From positions 1 to 37,267 of the forward strand of contig JBEBRR010000039.1 in NCBI GenBank assembly GCA_040394735.1: a DNA stretch of 37,267 bases, in the 5' to 3' direction. The notes below the pieces were generated by a model, which was not told the origin of the DNA, did not search any database, and saw nothing but the letters and a program-made list of their open reading frames with translations. Below, in pieces: positions 17,551-26,292 of this stretch. Position 1 is the first letter of the stretch, and the number at the start of each line of letters is the position of its first letter. A program made the position numbers and the translations under genes. The stretch comes from Leadbetterella byssophila_A. Its GTDB lineage: Bacteria > Bacteroidota > Bacteroidia > Cytophagales > Spirosomataceae.

Positions 17551-18423
17551 ATGAGTAGTGTATATCATGAGATAACTTCTTTAACGGAGAACGATTGCTT
17601 CGTGGTTTTCGACCGGGTAAAAACCGGATTCGATTTCCCGGTTCATTATCATGAAGAGTTTGAGCTGAATTTTATTGAAAACGCCCCGGGCATAAAGCGG
17701 GTAGTGGGCGACAGCATGGAGCTGACGGAAGAGTTTGAGCTGGTGCTGGTAGGGTCTAACCTGCCCCACGGATGGATAGGTAAGGTTTCCCACAGCCGGA
17801 TCATCCACGAGGTTACCATCCAGTTCCACAAGGACCTGTTCGACGAAAAATTCCTGAGCCGCAACCAGCTGAGCTTTGTAAAGTCATTGCTGGAATACGC
17901 TTCGCGCGGTGTAAAATTCACAGAGGAGGCCATCCGGAATATCCGGCCCCGGCTGATAAGCCTGAGCAGCAAGAACGGGTTTGATTCGGTGCTGGAACTG
18001 ATCTCGATCCTCCATTATTTATCTATTTCAAAGGATATGCGCATGCTGGCCAGCCCCAGCTTTATGCAGGAACAGGTAACTTCCCGGAACCGGCGTATAG
18101 AGACAGCCTTCCAGTATATGCGGAACCATTACGATAAGGAGATCACCCTGGAAGATCTGGCAAAACAGGTAAGCATGACGGAGGCCAGCTTCAGCCGGTT
18201 TATCAAGAAAAGAACGGGACTTACCTTTGTGGAGAGCCTGAATAATATCCGCCTGGGGCATGCATCGCGGCTGCTGATCGATACCACGATGAACATCGCA
18301 GAGATTTCTTTCCGCTGCGGGTTCAATAATCTCTCCTACTTTAACCGGGTATTTAAAAAGAAATATGCCTGCACTCCCCGGCAGTTCCGGGATAATTATA
18401 CGGGAACGAGGACATTTGTTTAG
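17551..18423 (+). CDS. AraC-family transcriptional regulator with cupin sensor domain
   Basis: A 290-residue regulator. The N-terminal half is a cupin-like ligand pocket (FPVHYHEEFELNFIENAPG at about 29-47; GSNLPHGWIG near 68-77). The C-terminal AraC domain (about 180-287) has both helix-turn-helix units: ITLEDLAKQVSMTEASFSRF and MNIAEISFRCGFNNLSYFNR, ending in TPRQFRDNY. The family usually activates sugar-use genes after binding a small ligand. It is divergent from susC across a 253-base control region, so it is the probable regulator of the fucosidase/hexosaminidase locus. Its ligand, perhaps an imported sugar, is unknown. Confidence 0.92.
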   Translation: MSSVYHEITSLTENDCFVVFDRVKTGFDFPVHYHEEFELNFIENAPGIKRVVGDSMELTEEFELVLVGSNLPHGWIGKVSHSRIIHEVTIQFHKDLFDEKFLSRNQLSFVKSLLEYASRGVKFTEEAIRNIRPRLISLSSKNGFDSVLELISILHYLSISKDMRMLASPSFMQEQVTSRNRRIETAFQYMRNHYDKEITLEDLAKQVSMTEASFSRFIKKRTGLTFVESLNNIRLGHASRLLIDTTMNIAEISFRCGFNNLSYFNRVFKKKYACTPRQFRDNYTGTRTFV

Positions 18424-18466
18424 ATTCCGGCAAAAACAGACATTTAACGGCAGAAATATATAAGTA

Positions 18467-18494
18467 AAAACGGGCTGGCAAGCCAACCCGTTTT
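18467..18494. terminator. Bidirectional terminator between convergent araC-type and GH20 genes
   Basis: AAAACGGG (18467-18474) pairs with CCCGTTTT (18487-18494), with TGGC/GCCA continuing the stem above one mismatch and an AA loop. T runs on each strand allow termination in both directions. Confidence 0.8.
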
Positions 18495-18507
18495 CTATTA
18501 CCTTTTT

Positions 18508-20340
18508 TTATTTCTTCGTATTAATGATCTGCACCCTCACAAAGTTGCTTTTTCTTCCTGAAGGAGTGATCACTACGGCTTTAAATACGCGCTCTTTGCC
18601 ATTGGGTACCGTTATTTTCACCTGGTCTTTGAATTCCAGGTCCAGTTCAGAAGGGTCATAGTCATCCAGCGTATAATAAATCTTCGCTCCTTCCACAGAA
18701 GGCTTCAGTCCGCGGATCACATGTTCTGAGGCATAAATCACCGTATCTTTCAGGCCATACACTTCCGGTACGCGATAACGGGTGACGGTCTGGTCTATCC
18801 GGGCCAGTTCACGGGCCACTCTTGTCTGGGAGAACTCCTTCCAGTTTTTATGGGCAGGGTCTGTCCATGCAATTTCCGACAAGGCAAAAAGGCGGGGCAA
18901 TATAGTAAATTCCACTTTGTTAGGAGTTTCGATATATTCTGTCCACACATTGCCCTGTACCCCTTTCACGTGCTTGCGCTTGCTTTCTTCCAGCTGGTGG
19001 GGAACGGGGTCTGATCCGTATATTTTCTCCATGGTAGAATACCCGCCGATGCTCAGCGGCTCCCGGTTCTTATCCGGCCCCTGCTTGTGATCCAGGTACA
19101 GGCCGTAGCTGTTGGGAGTCATGATCACATCGTGGCCTTCACTGGCCGCGGCAATTCCCCCGGCGTCCCCCCGCCAGCTCATTACGGTAGCATTAGGCGC
19201 CAGCCCTCCTTCCAGGATCTCATCCCAGCCAATGATCTTGCGGCCCTTGCTGTTCACATATTTTTCCATCCGCTGCACAAAATAGCTTTGCAGCTCGTGC
19301 TCATCTTTCAGGTGATGATCTTTGATTCTTTTCTGACAATGAGGACACTTTTTCCACTCAGCTTTCGGACACTCATCCCCGCCGATATGAATATACTCTG
19401 CCGGGAAAATTGCGATCACCTCATCCAGCACACCCTGGAGAAATTCGAAGGTCTGGTCTTTGCCGGCACAGAATACATCATCAAAAACGCCCCACGTCTG
19501 GGCTGCATCGTAAGGCCCGCCGGAGCAACCCAGCTCAGGGTAGGCCTGAAGGGCCGCCAGGGCATGGCCGGGCATTTCTATTTCGGGGATAACCGTTACA
19601 AATCTTTCTTTGGCATAAGCCACTACCTCCCGCGCTTCCTCCTGGGTATAAAAGCCTCCGTAGGGTGTATGGTCATAGTCACCGTCCTGCTTGTAGTTTC
19701 CGATCAGCGTTTGTTTCCTGAAACCGCCCACTTCGGTCAGCCTGGGGTATTTTTTTATTTCCAGGCGCCAGCCCTGGTCGTCCGTTAAGTGCCAGTGAAA
19801 AACATTCAGTTTATAGGAAGCCAGGATATCAATGTATTTCTTTACAAAGCTTATCGGGAACATGTGACGGCTCACATCGAGATGCAGACCGCGATAGGAA
19901 AAACGCGGCTCATCTTTTATAGATACTGCACCTGCTTTCAGCTCTTTCCCGGTAAGAGAAAGCAGCTGAACCAGCGACTGATAACCATAGAAGAGACCGG
20001 CATCGGCTCCTGTAATTTCAATGGCCTGAGGCGAAACCTCCAGCTGGTAAGCCTCTTCATTTCCTTTCGGGGAGGCAACAAAACGGATCACATTCTTGCC
20101 GCTCTTCTTTTCTGCTGTTTTGAGATTCAATCCGTACTGCGTATTGATATAGGCCTGAAACAGGTCAGCTATACGTTTGCTGTCAGCATTGTCATATGAA
20201 ACCAGGGTGGCTGAATTGATAATAAATTCCCCGGCTTTTGCCTGAACACTGTTGGGCTTCGGAATAATATTTACGGGCTGCTGAGCCTGCAGAACGGTGC
20301 TTACAAAAAGGGTCAATACGCTTAAAAGCAGATATCTCAT
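18508..20340 (-). CDS. Beta-N-acetylhexosaminidase, GH20
   Basis: A 610-residue secreted enzyme that removes terminal GlcNAc/GalNAc by substrate-assisted catalysis. It has a signal peptide (cut near Ala19) and a GH20b N-terminal domain (about 22-145). The catalytic barrel spans about 147-500, with YRGLHLDVSRHMFP at 149-162, FHWHLTDDQGWRLEI at 181-195 and the catalytic pair Asp322-Glu323 in HIGGDECPKAEW. CPHCQKRI after it adds a CxxC. A chitobiase C-terminal-like unit ends the protein (KIYYTLDDYDPSELD). It lies beyond the AraC gene from susC and is transcribed toward it. With the fucosidase it points to a fucosylated amino-sugar glycan. No second enzyme domain is present. Confidence 0.95.
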   Translation of the reverse strand: MRYLLLSVLTLFVSTVLQAQQPVNIIPKPNSVQAKAGEFIINSATLVSYDNADSKRIADLFQAYINTQYGLNLKTAEKKSGKNVIRFVASPKGNEEAYQLEVSPQAIEITGADAGLFYGYQSLVQLLSLTGKELKAGAVSIKDEPRFSYRGLHLDVSRHMFPISFVKKYIDILASYKLNVFHWHLTDDQGWRLEIKKYPRLTEVGGFRKQTLIGNYKQDGDYDHTPYGGFYTQEEAREVVAYAKERFVTVIPEIEMPGHALAALQAYPELGCSGGPYDAAQTWGVFDDVFCAGKDQTFEFLQGVLDEVIAIFPAEYIHIGGDECPKAEWKKCPHCQKRIKDHHLKDEHELQSYFVQRMEKYVNSKGRKIIGWDEILEGGLAPNATVMSWRGDAGGIAAASEGHDVIMTPNSYGLYLDHKQGPDKNREPLSIGGYSTMEKIYGSDPVPHQLEESKRKHVKGVQGNVWTEYIETPNKVEFTILPRLFALSEIAWTDPAHKNWKEFSQTRVARELARIDQTVTRYRVPEVYGLKDTVIYASEHVIRGLKPSVEGAKIYYTLDDYDPSELDLEFKDQVKITVPNGKERVFKAVVITPSGRKSNFVRVQIINTKK

Positions 20341-20365
20341 GTTGTTTTTATGGTTATTTCCTCCT

Positions 20366-20398
20366 CAAATATAGATAATTGGCTTTTCTATTTACAAA
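20366..20398 (-). promoter_or_regulatory. Promoter of the GH20 hexosaminidase gene
   Basis: On the minus strand TTTG (20395-20398) is followed after 21 bases by TATATTTG (20366-20373), an excellent Bacteroidota -33/-7 match. The -7 octamer is identical to that of the GH29 gene. A 25-base leader leads to the ATG at 20340. An AGGAGG lies about 19 bases before the ATG, too far for an ordinary ribosome-binding site. Confidence 0.7.
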
Positions 20399-20472
20399 AA
20401 AATTTAATTATTTATGGATTTTTTTGTAAATTAATTTATTTATACTTTACAGGTTTGTCCGTGAAAATAAAA

Positions 20473-20496
20473 AGGGCTGCCGTTCCCGGCAGCCCT
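20473..20496 (-). terminator. secA terminator
   Basis: AGGGCTGCCG (20473-20482) pairs perfectly with CGGCAGCCCT (20487-20496) around a TTCC loop. On the minus strand the stem is followed by TTTTATTTT. It starts 23 bases after the secA stop. Confidence 0.9.
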
Positions 20497-20518
20497 CACC
20501 TGTTTAGTTTGCTTCGTA

Positions 20519-23500
20519 TCAATCGATCAGCACGGCTTCACCCGACTGCACGTCGTTCTCTACCGTCTTGAATTTCACGTCCCGTTTTACCGTGCCGTTC
20601 CTGTACTGAACATTCACCCGGTCATTGCGGTTCGCCACTTTCTGTATGTTAACCGGCTTTACCGGCTGACGGTCTTCAGAATCAGCGGCCTTATTGGTCT
20701 GCAGGGCCGGGTTCGCCTGTTTCGGCGGCGGTGCAATCTGCTGGAAACGCAGTTCTTCCACACCCGCCTTCATCAGGAATCCCACGGTTTCGGCATTTAC
20801 TTTCTTAAGGAAGCTCTGGAACAGCTCCACGCCTTCAAACTTATAGATCAGCAAAGGATCTTTCTGCTCATAAGAGGCATTCTGCACCGATTGCTTGAGA
20901 TCGTCCATATCCCGGAGATGCTCCTTCCATTCCTGGTCAATGATTCCCAGCGAAATGGTTTTTTCTATGGCCAGGATCAGTTCTTTCCCCTCAGACTCCA
21001 CTGATTTTTTCAGGTCGGCATATACGGCCATGCGCCGGGTACCGTCGCCGATGACCGCCATATACGGCTCATCTACCAGCGCCTGCCGGTCATTCAGGAT
21101 ATTGCGGAGACCCGGCACGATATTCTTCCGGATGGCCTCGTTCTTCGCCTGGTAATGGGCTTCGGCCAGGTCATATAACCTGTGGGTCAGCGGGGTTCCT
21201 CCTTTGGCAAAATCCGCCTCGGAAATCTCCGGCTTCATGCCCAGCCGCTGCATGCAGCGCACTTCAAATTCCTCGTAGTTACCGGCTGTCTGCGTTACAA
21301 TGTCTGAACAGGTATCGTAAATGATATTGGCAATATCCAGGGCAAGGCGCTCGCCGAAGAGCGCATTTTTCCGCCGTTTGTAAATGGTGTCCCGCTGAAC
21401 GTTCATCACGTCATCGTATTCGATCAGGCGTTTCCGCATTCCGAAGTTATTCTCCTCCACTTTCCGTTGCGCCCGCTCAATAGAGCTGGTAATCATAGAG
21501 CTCTGGATCACCTCTCCTTCTTCCATACCCATCCGGTCCATCACTTTGGCAATCCGGTCAGAGCCGAACATCCGCATGAGGCCGTCTTCCAGGCTGACAA
21601 AGAACTGCGACGAGCCGGGGTCTCCCTGGCGGCCGGAACGGCCTCTCAGCTGGCGGTCTACCCGCCGCGACTCATGCCTTTCCGTACCGATGATGGCCAG
21701 TCCGCCGGAATCCCGGCTGTCAGGGGTGAGCTTGATATCTGTACCCCTACCCGCCATGTTGGTGGCGATGGTCACCGTACCCGGCTTCCCGGCTTCGGCC
21801 ACAATATCCGCTTCACGCGCATGCTGCTTGGCGTTCAGTACCTGGTGCGGTATTTTCTTCAGGGTCAGCATCCGGCTCAGCAGCTCCGAGTTTTCCACAG
21901 AGGTGGTACCTACCAGCACCGGCCGGCCTATGCTCACCATTTCGTTAATTTCTTCCACTACGGCGTTATATTTCTCCCGTACGGTCTTATATACCTTATC
22001 TTCCCGGTCTTCCCGGATAACGGTTCTGTTCGTAGGAATAGAAATCACATCCAGCTTATAGATTTTCCAGAATTCCGCTGCTTCGGTTTCTGCCGTACCG
22101 GTCATACCGGCCAGCTTATGATACATCCGGAAATAGTTCTGCAGGGTAATGGTAGCGTAGGTCTGGGTAGAGTCTTCTACCTTCACACTTTCTTTGGCTT
22201 CCACGGCCTGGTGCAGACCGTCAGACCACCGACGGCCGTCCATGATCCGGCCGGTCTGCTCATCCACGATCTTCACCTTACCATCCATCAGCACATAATC
22301 CACGTCCTTTTCAAAAAGGGTATAGGCTTTCACCAACTGGTTAACGGCATGAATACGCTCTGCTTTGGTAGAATAATCCTTGATCAGCTCATCATTTTTC
22401 AGGATCTTATCTTCCGGGTTCAGATCAGAGCGCTCAATGGCCGCCATCTCGATACTCAGGTCGGGCATGATAAAGAACTGCGGGTCCTGTCCCTGGGCCG
22501 AGAGGTAATCGATTCCCTTATCGGTCAGCTCTACCGAGTTATTTTTCTCTTCAATGGTAAAATACAGGGGGGCATCTGCTTCCGGCATCAGCTTCTGGTT
22601 TTCCGCAATATAAATGGCTTCTGTATCCAGCAAAAGCTTCTTCATCCCGGTTTCGGACAGGAATTTGATCAGCGGCTTACTTTTCGGCAAACCTCTGTGC
22701 GCACGGAAAAGCGAAAGCCCTCCTTCTTTTTTATTGCCTTCAGCGATCAGTTTCTTGGCCTCTACCAGGTAGCTGCTCACCAGCTGTTTCTGCATTTCCA
22801 CCAGCTGGGCCACCCGCGGCTTCAGCGCATTGTACAGCTCATCGTCATTTTTCCGCGTCATCGGTCCGGAAATGATCAGCGGCGTACGGGCGTCATCCAC
22901 CAGCACGGAGTCAACCTCATCGACCATGGCAAAGTGGTGCTCCCGCTGTACCAGTTCTTCCGGGTCGCTGACCATGTTATCCCGGAGGTAGTCAAAACCG
23001 AATTCGTTATTGGTACCGTAGGTAATATCGGCATTATAGGCTTTTTTTCGCTGGGGTGAATTGGCGCGGTGTTTGTCGATACAGTCGCAGGTAATGCCGT
23101 TAAATTCAAAAATAGGCCCCATCCACTCGGAGTCCCGGCGGGCCAGGTAGTCGTTCACCGTCACCACATGCACCCCTTTTCCGGCCAGGGCGTTCAGGAA
23201 CGCCGGGAAAGTTGCCACCAGGGTTTTACCTTCCCCTGTGGCCATTTCGGCAATATTTCCCTTATGGAGAGCTGCCCCCCCGATGATCTGCACATCATAA
23301 TGCAGCATATTCCACTTCAGCAGGTTACCGGCGGCGTACCATTCGTTTTTCCAGATGGCCTTGTCGCCTTTGATCTCGATATGGCTTTTCGTCATGGCCA
23401 GCTCCCGGTCGAGGTGGGTAGCGGTCACTTCCAGCTCCTCATTTTCCGTAAACCTCCGGGCAGTTTCCTTCACAATGGCAAAAGCCTGCGGGAGGATCTC

Positions 23501-23821
23501 CAGCAGCACCACTTCGAGCTCTTCATTTCTTTTCAGGGCCAGCTCATCCACTTTCTTAAACAACTCTTCTTTCTGATCTATAGACAAATCGCCTGCTGCC
23601 TGCTCCCTGAGCTCTGCAATCTGCTTGTCAATATCAGCCAGTTTTTCCTGAATATAACCTTTCAGATCCTGTGTTTTTTGTCTGAACTCATCATTACTTA
23701 AAGCTGCCAGCTTAGCAAACTCCTCATTGGTGGCGGTCACATAAGGACTGAGCACTTTAATATCTTTTTCCGATTTTGTACCAAAGATTTTGGTAATTCC
23801 TTTCGTGAGAAAATTAAGCAT
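20519..23821 (-). CDS. secA: Protein translocase ATPase SecA
   Basis: The 1100-residue motor pushes preproteins through SecYEG at the inner membrane. Walker A is MATGEGKT at 193-200 and Walker B contains DEVD at 301-304. The downstream helicase motif GRGTDIKL, the RQLRGRSGRQGDPGSSQF stretch and the WKEHLRDMDDLKQSV helical scaffold are all present. It is about 200 residues longer than E. coli SecA, as usual in Bacteroidota, because of inserts in the N-terminal helical part (about 45-135) and around 340-430. The C-terminus ends in a linker without the Cys-rich SEC-C zinc motif. It stands alone between its own promoter and terminator. Confidence 0.98.
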   Translation of the reverse strand: MLNFLTKGITKIFGTKSEKDIKVLSPYVTATNEEFAKLAALSNDEFRQKTQDLKGYIQEKLADIDKQIAELREQAAGDLSIDQKEELFKKVDELALKRNEELEVVLLEILPQAFAIVKETARRFTENEELEVTATHLDRELAMTKSHIEIKGDKAIWKNEWYAAGNLLKWNMLHYDVQIIGGAALHKGNIAEMATGEGKTLVATFPAFLNALAGKGVHVVTVNDYLARRDSEWMGPIFEFNGITCDCIDKHRANSPQRKKAYNADITYGTNNEFGFDYLRDNMVSDPEELVQREHHFAMVDEVDSVLVDDARTPLIISGPMTRKNDDELYNALKPRVAQLVEMQKQLVSSYLVEAKKLIAEGNKKEGGLSLFRAHRGLPKSKPLIKFLSETGMKKLLLDTEAIYIAENQKLMPEADAPLYFTIEEKNNSVELTDKGIDYLSAQGQDPQFFIMPDLSIEMAAIERSDLNPEDKILKNDELIKDYSTKAERIHAVNQLVKAYTLFEKDVDYVLMDGKVKIVDEQTGRIMDGRRWSDGLHQAVEAKESVKVEDSTQTYATITLQNYFRMYHKLAGMTGTAETEAAEFWKIYKLDVISIPTNRTVIREDREDKVYKTVREKYNAVVEEINEMVSIGRPVLVGTTSVENSELLSRMLTLKKIPHQVLNAKQHAREADIVAEAGKPGTVTIATNMAGRGTDIKLTPDSRDSGGLAIIGTERHESRRVDRQLRGRSGRQGDPGSSQFFVSLEDGLMRMFGSDRIAKVMDRMGMEEGEVIQSSMITSSIERAQRKVEENNFGMRKRLIEYDDVMNVQRDTIYKRRKNALFGERLALDIANIIYDTCSDIVTQTAGNYEEFEVRCMQRLGMKPEISEADFAKGGTPLTHRLYDLAEAHYQAKNEAIRKNIVPGLRNILNDRQALVDEPYMAVIGDGTRRMAVYADLKKSVESEGKELILAIEKTISLGIIDQEWKEHLRDMDDLKQSVQNASYEQKDPLLIYKFEGVELFQSFLKKVNAETVGFLMKAGVEELRFQQIAPPPKQANPALQTNKAADSEDRQPVKPVNIQKVANRNDRVNVQYRNGTVKRDVKFKTVENDVQSGEAVLID

Positions 23822-23858
23822 AAGGTTTATGACGTAATGTCGTATTTTAATTACACTG

Positions 23859-23891
23859 CAAATTTATTTAATTACAACGTTCCGTTGTCAA
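23859..23891 (-). promoter_or_regulatory. Putative secA promoter with internal palindrome
   Basis: On the minus strand TAAATTTG (23859-23866) is a full -7 match, and TTG at 23889-23891 lies 22 bases upstream as -33. The spacer contains the perfect inverted repeat ACAACG (23874-23879) / CGTTGT (23883-23888). The leader to the ATG at 23821 is 37 bases. Confidence 0.5.
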
Positions 23892-23941
23892 TAATAATGC
23901 GGTAATTACAAAAATCGGGATAAACGGACAAAATGGCAGGA

Positions 23942-23997
23942 TAGTTCCGAGTAGTGAGTGATAAATAGTGAGCAACTGCTTACGCGGAACTCACTAC
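23942..23997. repeat. Intergenic GAGTAGTGAGT repeat, inverted pair (copy 1)
   Basis: GTAGTGAGT (23951-23959) and ACTCACTAC (23989-23997) are perfect inverted copies, flanked by GTTCCG (23944-23949) and CGGAAC (23985-23990). The 18-mer at 23942-23959 (TAGTTCCGAGTAGTGAGT) recurs exactly at 35274. It lies after the CBS gene's stop and could also act as its terminator hairpin. Confidence 0.7.
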
Positions 23998-24012
23998 CCG
24001 GCACCCGGAAAC

Positions 24013-24435
24013 TCAATCATACTGCTCCAGCAGGTACCTGATCAGATCCGTGGTGGAAACCATGCCCGTCAGTTCCTCACCGTTCACCACAGGCATGGCG
24101 TGGAAGTCTACCTGTATGAATTTTTCGGCCACTTCTCTGATGCTCTGGTCTGCTGCTACCACAATGGGCCTGCTGATCATCACCTGATCCAGCTTCAGCA
24201 TATCAAAAACGGCTTCATCGGCATCTTTCTGTCCTTCAAACATATCCCCGAAGCTCAATCGCAGGATATCGGTCTTGCTGATGATCCCCACCAGCTTTTT
24301 ACCCGATACGATGGGCAGGTGACGGATATTATGCTCTTTCAGCAGGCTGTTGACGTGACGAAGGCTGCTGTTGACGTCTGCAGTGATGAGGTTTCTGCTC
24401 ATAATGGCAGAAACCGGTGTTCTTTTCTTGATCAT
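24013..24435 (-). CDS. CBS-domain pair protein
   Basis: The 140-residue soluble protein is little more than two CBS motifs forming one Bateman module. The first covers about 8-62 (VSAIMSRNLITADVNSS, IRHLPIVSGKKLVGIISKTD), the second about 83-138 (VMISRPIVVAADQSIREVAE, FHAMPVVNGEELTGMVSTTD). Each ends in the usual G-[IM]-[IV]-S-[KT]-TD nucleotide-contact stretch. Such proteins bind adenine nucleotides and can regulate partner proteins. No partner is fused or adjacent, so the role is unknown. It is 191 bases from secA and does not seem to share a transcript with it. Confidence 0.92.
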   Translation of the reverse strand: MIKKRTPVSAIMSRNLITADVNSSLRHVNSLLKEHNIRHLPIVSGKKLVGIISKTDILRLSFGDMFEGQKDADEAVFDMLKLDQVMISRPIVVAADQSIREVAEKFIQVDFHAMPVVNGEELTGMVSTTDLIRYLLEQYD

Positions 24436-24581
24436 AATTGATGCCGGTTAATAGCTTAAAGCTACCGGATGATCACGAGACAGAAAATGACAGACGGCAG
24501 GAAGGGATATGAAGGGGATCATATTGCACGGAGGTTAACGGAGCCGCCGACAATAGAACCCTTTCTGCCCTGCTGGATATT

Positions 24582-24908
24582 TCAGAGAAAATCTTCCCTC
24601 AAAGGGCTGAATACATCGATCAGCTCTCCATCCTCAAGACAGACAGCCCCGTGAATGATACCTGAAGGGACAAAATAGACATCCCCTTCGGAAAGCACCC
24701 TCTTATCTTCCCCGATCTCAATCTCAAATTTACCTTTGGCTATATAGCTGGCCTGGGTATGCATATGATGGTGAAGGGCCCCGATGCTTCCGGTTTCAAA
24801 AGCTACTTTGACGATCATCATTTTGTCGTCATAAGTCATTATTTTTCTCTTTATTCCTCCTCCCAGTTCCTGCCATGGGATGACTGAGTCATCAACAAGT
24901 GTATTCAT
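24582..24908 (-). CDS. KdgF-like cupin (unsaturated uronate linearisation)
   Basis: The protein has 108 residues from the ATG at 24908, which follows a purine-rich AAAGAGATTGAAA; an ATG at 24926 adds six residues. It is a single small cupin closely resembling KdgF: PWQELGGGIKRKI near 11-23, the metal site HHHMHTQ at 46-52 with a last His86 in GIIHGAVCLEDG, and the very characteristic end DVFSPLREDFL. KdgF converts the 4,5-unsaturated monouronates left by pectate or alginate lyases to the linear keto form. The next gene (43 bases upstream) encodes an alginate-lyase-family enzyme, which strengthens the assignment. The symbol is withheld because substrate range is unproven. Confidence 0.8.
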   Translation of the reverse strand: MNTLVDDSVIPWQELGGGIKRKIMTYDDKMMIVKVAFETGSIGALHHHMHTQASYIAKGKFEIEIGEDKRVLSEGDVYFVPSGIIHGAVCLEDGELIDVFSPLREDFL

Positions 24909-24950
24909 TTTCAATCTCTTTAGCATATTCCATTTATTCTCACCCGAAAC

Positions 24951-26153
24951 CTAATCCTGATCCCCTTCTGCTTCGCGGTCTGTCATCCACAACAAAGGGT
25001 TCCTCACAGGTAAATTCCTGATCACCTCGGCTTCGGCCGGCTGATGGTTACCTTGCTGCCACGTTACAAACCAAGGCTCGATCCCGTAAGCCAGCGCTCC
25101 GAAAAGCAAGCAGGGCTGGGCTACGGGCCATTCGTCCCAGTACATCACATCTTTCGGATAAGGCCATTGGTTTTTATCTTTTATGTAGGGGAATAAAAAC
25201 TCCAGGCCCTTTTGTAATGATTTCCCATCAGGTGTCTGAAAGCGGTAAAGGTCTGATTTTCCGTCAGACAGAATTTGGGCTATCATCACCATGGCGTCCA
25301 GGTTGAACAGGGAATAACCATAAGGCTTCGTTCTTTTCAGCTCAAGCGGGAAGCTGCCGTCTGCAGCCATCTGCTCAGGTAAAAGCTTATTTTTAAACCG
25401 GTCACGGCAAAATTCCATCAGCTTTTCATCGCCCGTAAACCGGGCAAAAGCCGCTACCTGCATTACCCAGCAGGTGCCGTGATTATTGGCTGCATTCATT
25501 TCGGCAATTCCGTAAGGATGGGTGGTAAGCCATTGCAGGTATTGCTTAAACCATGATTGATATCCGGCCGGGTCTGCATTTTTTGATTCCGATATGACGA
25601 GTAAAGCCTGCGAAACCTCCATCAGATGTATGGTATCAATAATTCCGATGCCCCGGCCTGTTACTCTTCCCTTGATAGATTGGGCATACAACAGGTTCGG
25701 GTTCATTCGGGTAAGCTCATCCTTAAACCAGGCATCAGCATGCTTTATACAGGCTTTTGCATACTTTTCATCTCCCGTAATTTTATAGGCAGAAGCAAGC
25801 GCTCCCATGATCCTGGAAAACCGGATCATCACCAGCCGGTGGGCGGTAAAATTATCCGGATTGGTTTGCCCGTCTTTCTGAATATAGCCGCTGTCAGGAT
25901 GAAGAGGATCAGGCCACCAGTAATCTCCTTCAGAAGAAAAATCATGCGACCCTCCCGCACTTCTTGGGGCGGGCCAGGAGGTGATGGTTTCCGGATTTTG
26001 CTTCAGGGCCCATTCTGCTTCCTGAATAATATCCTGTTTCAGGGTGGCAACTGCCCTTGAAAAGAACTGGGCATAGCTTATATATCCACTTAAAAAGAGG
26101 ATCATAAAAGTGAGAAAAGCAAAGATATTTTTTGGACACGTGGTGTTCTCCAT
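24951..26153 (-). CDS. Alginate-lyase-family polysaccharide lyase (PL5/PL38-like)
   Basis: The start at 26153 gives a signal peptide (hydrophobic 11-27, cut near YAQ) and 400 residues; a longer frame from 26222 has no better start. It matches the alpha/alpha-barrel alginate_lyase family. DYWWPDPLHPDSGYIQKDGQ lies at about 77-96, GRGIGIIDTIHLMEVSQALL near 167-186 and NNHGTCWVMQ at 223-232. The catalytic His is probably His225, as in PL5. Bacteroidota proteins of this shape include glucuronan- and alginate-type lyases of PL38, so the substrate is a uronic-acid polysaccharide but I cannot say which. It is adjacent to the KdgF-like gene. Confidence 0.82.
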   Translation of the reverse strand: MENTTCPKNIFAFLTFMILFLSGYISYAQFFSRAVATLKQDIIQEAEWALKQNPETITSWPAPRSAGGSHDFSSEGDYWWPDPLHPDSGYIQKDGQTNPDNFTAHRLVMIRFSRIMGALASAYKITGDEKYAKACIKHADAWFKDELTRMNPNLLYAQSIKGRVTGRGIGIIDTIHLMEVSQALLVISESKNADPAGYQSWFKQYLQWLTTHPYGIAEMNAANNHGTCWVMQVAAFARFTGDEKLMEFCRDRFKNKLLPEQMAADGSFPLELKRTKPYGYSLFNLDAMVMIAQILSDGKSDLYRFQTPDGKSLQKGLEFLFPYIKDKNQWPYPKDVMYWDEWPVAQPCLLFGALAYGIEPWFVTWQQGNHQPAEAEVIRNLPVRNPLLWMTDREAEGDQD

Positions 26154-26292
26154 ATCAAAGACAGGAATATTTTTCCTATACGCAGCATACCTGTCTGCCT
26201 TTATTTTTACAGCTTTTGTCATTTAAAAAGGGGAGTATACATTAAGCTCCGGTATATTTCCTGCAAAGAAAGCATCATTTCCGGCTATATTG

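Noticed and set aside
21467..23059. 530-codon open frame on the plus strand opposite secA
   Set aside because: It lies wholly antisense to a perfect SecA. Its translation is rich in His, Gln, Arg and Phe without any recognisable domain, as expected for a shadow of a conserved gene in a GC-biased codon frame.
23968..24441. 157-codon plus-strand frame opposite the CBS-pair gene
   Set aside because: Antisense to two clear CBS motifs; the translation has no domain and spans the intergenic repeat.
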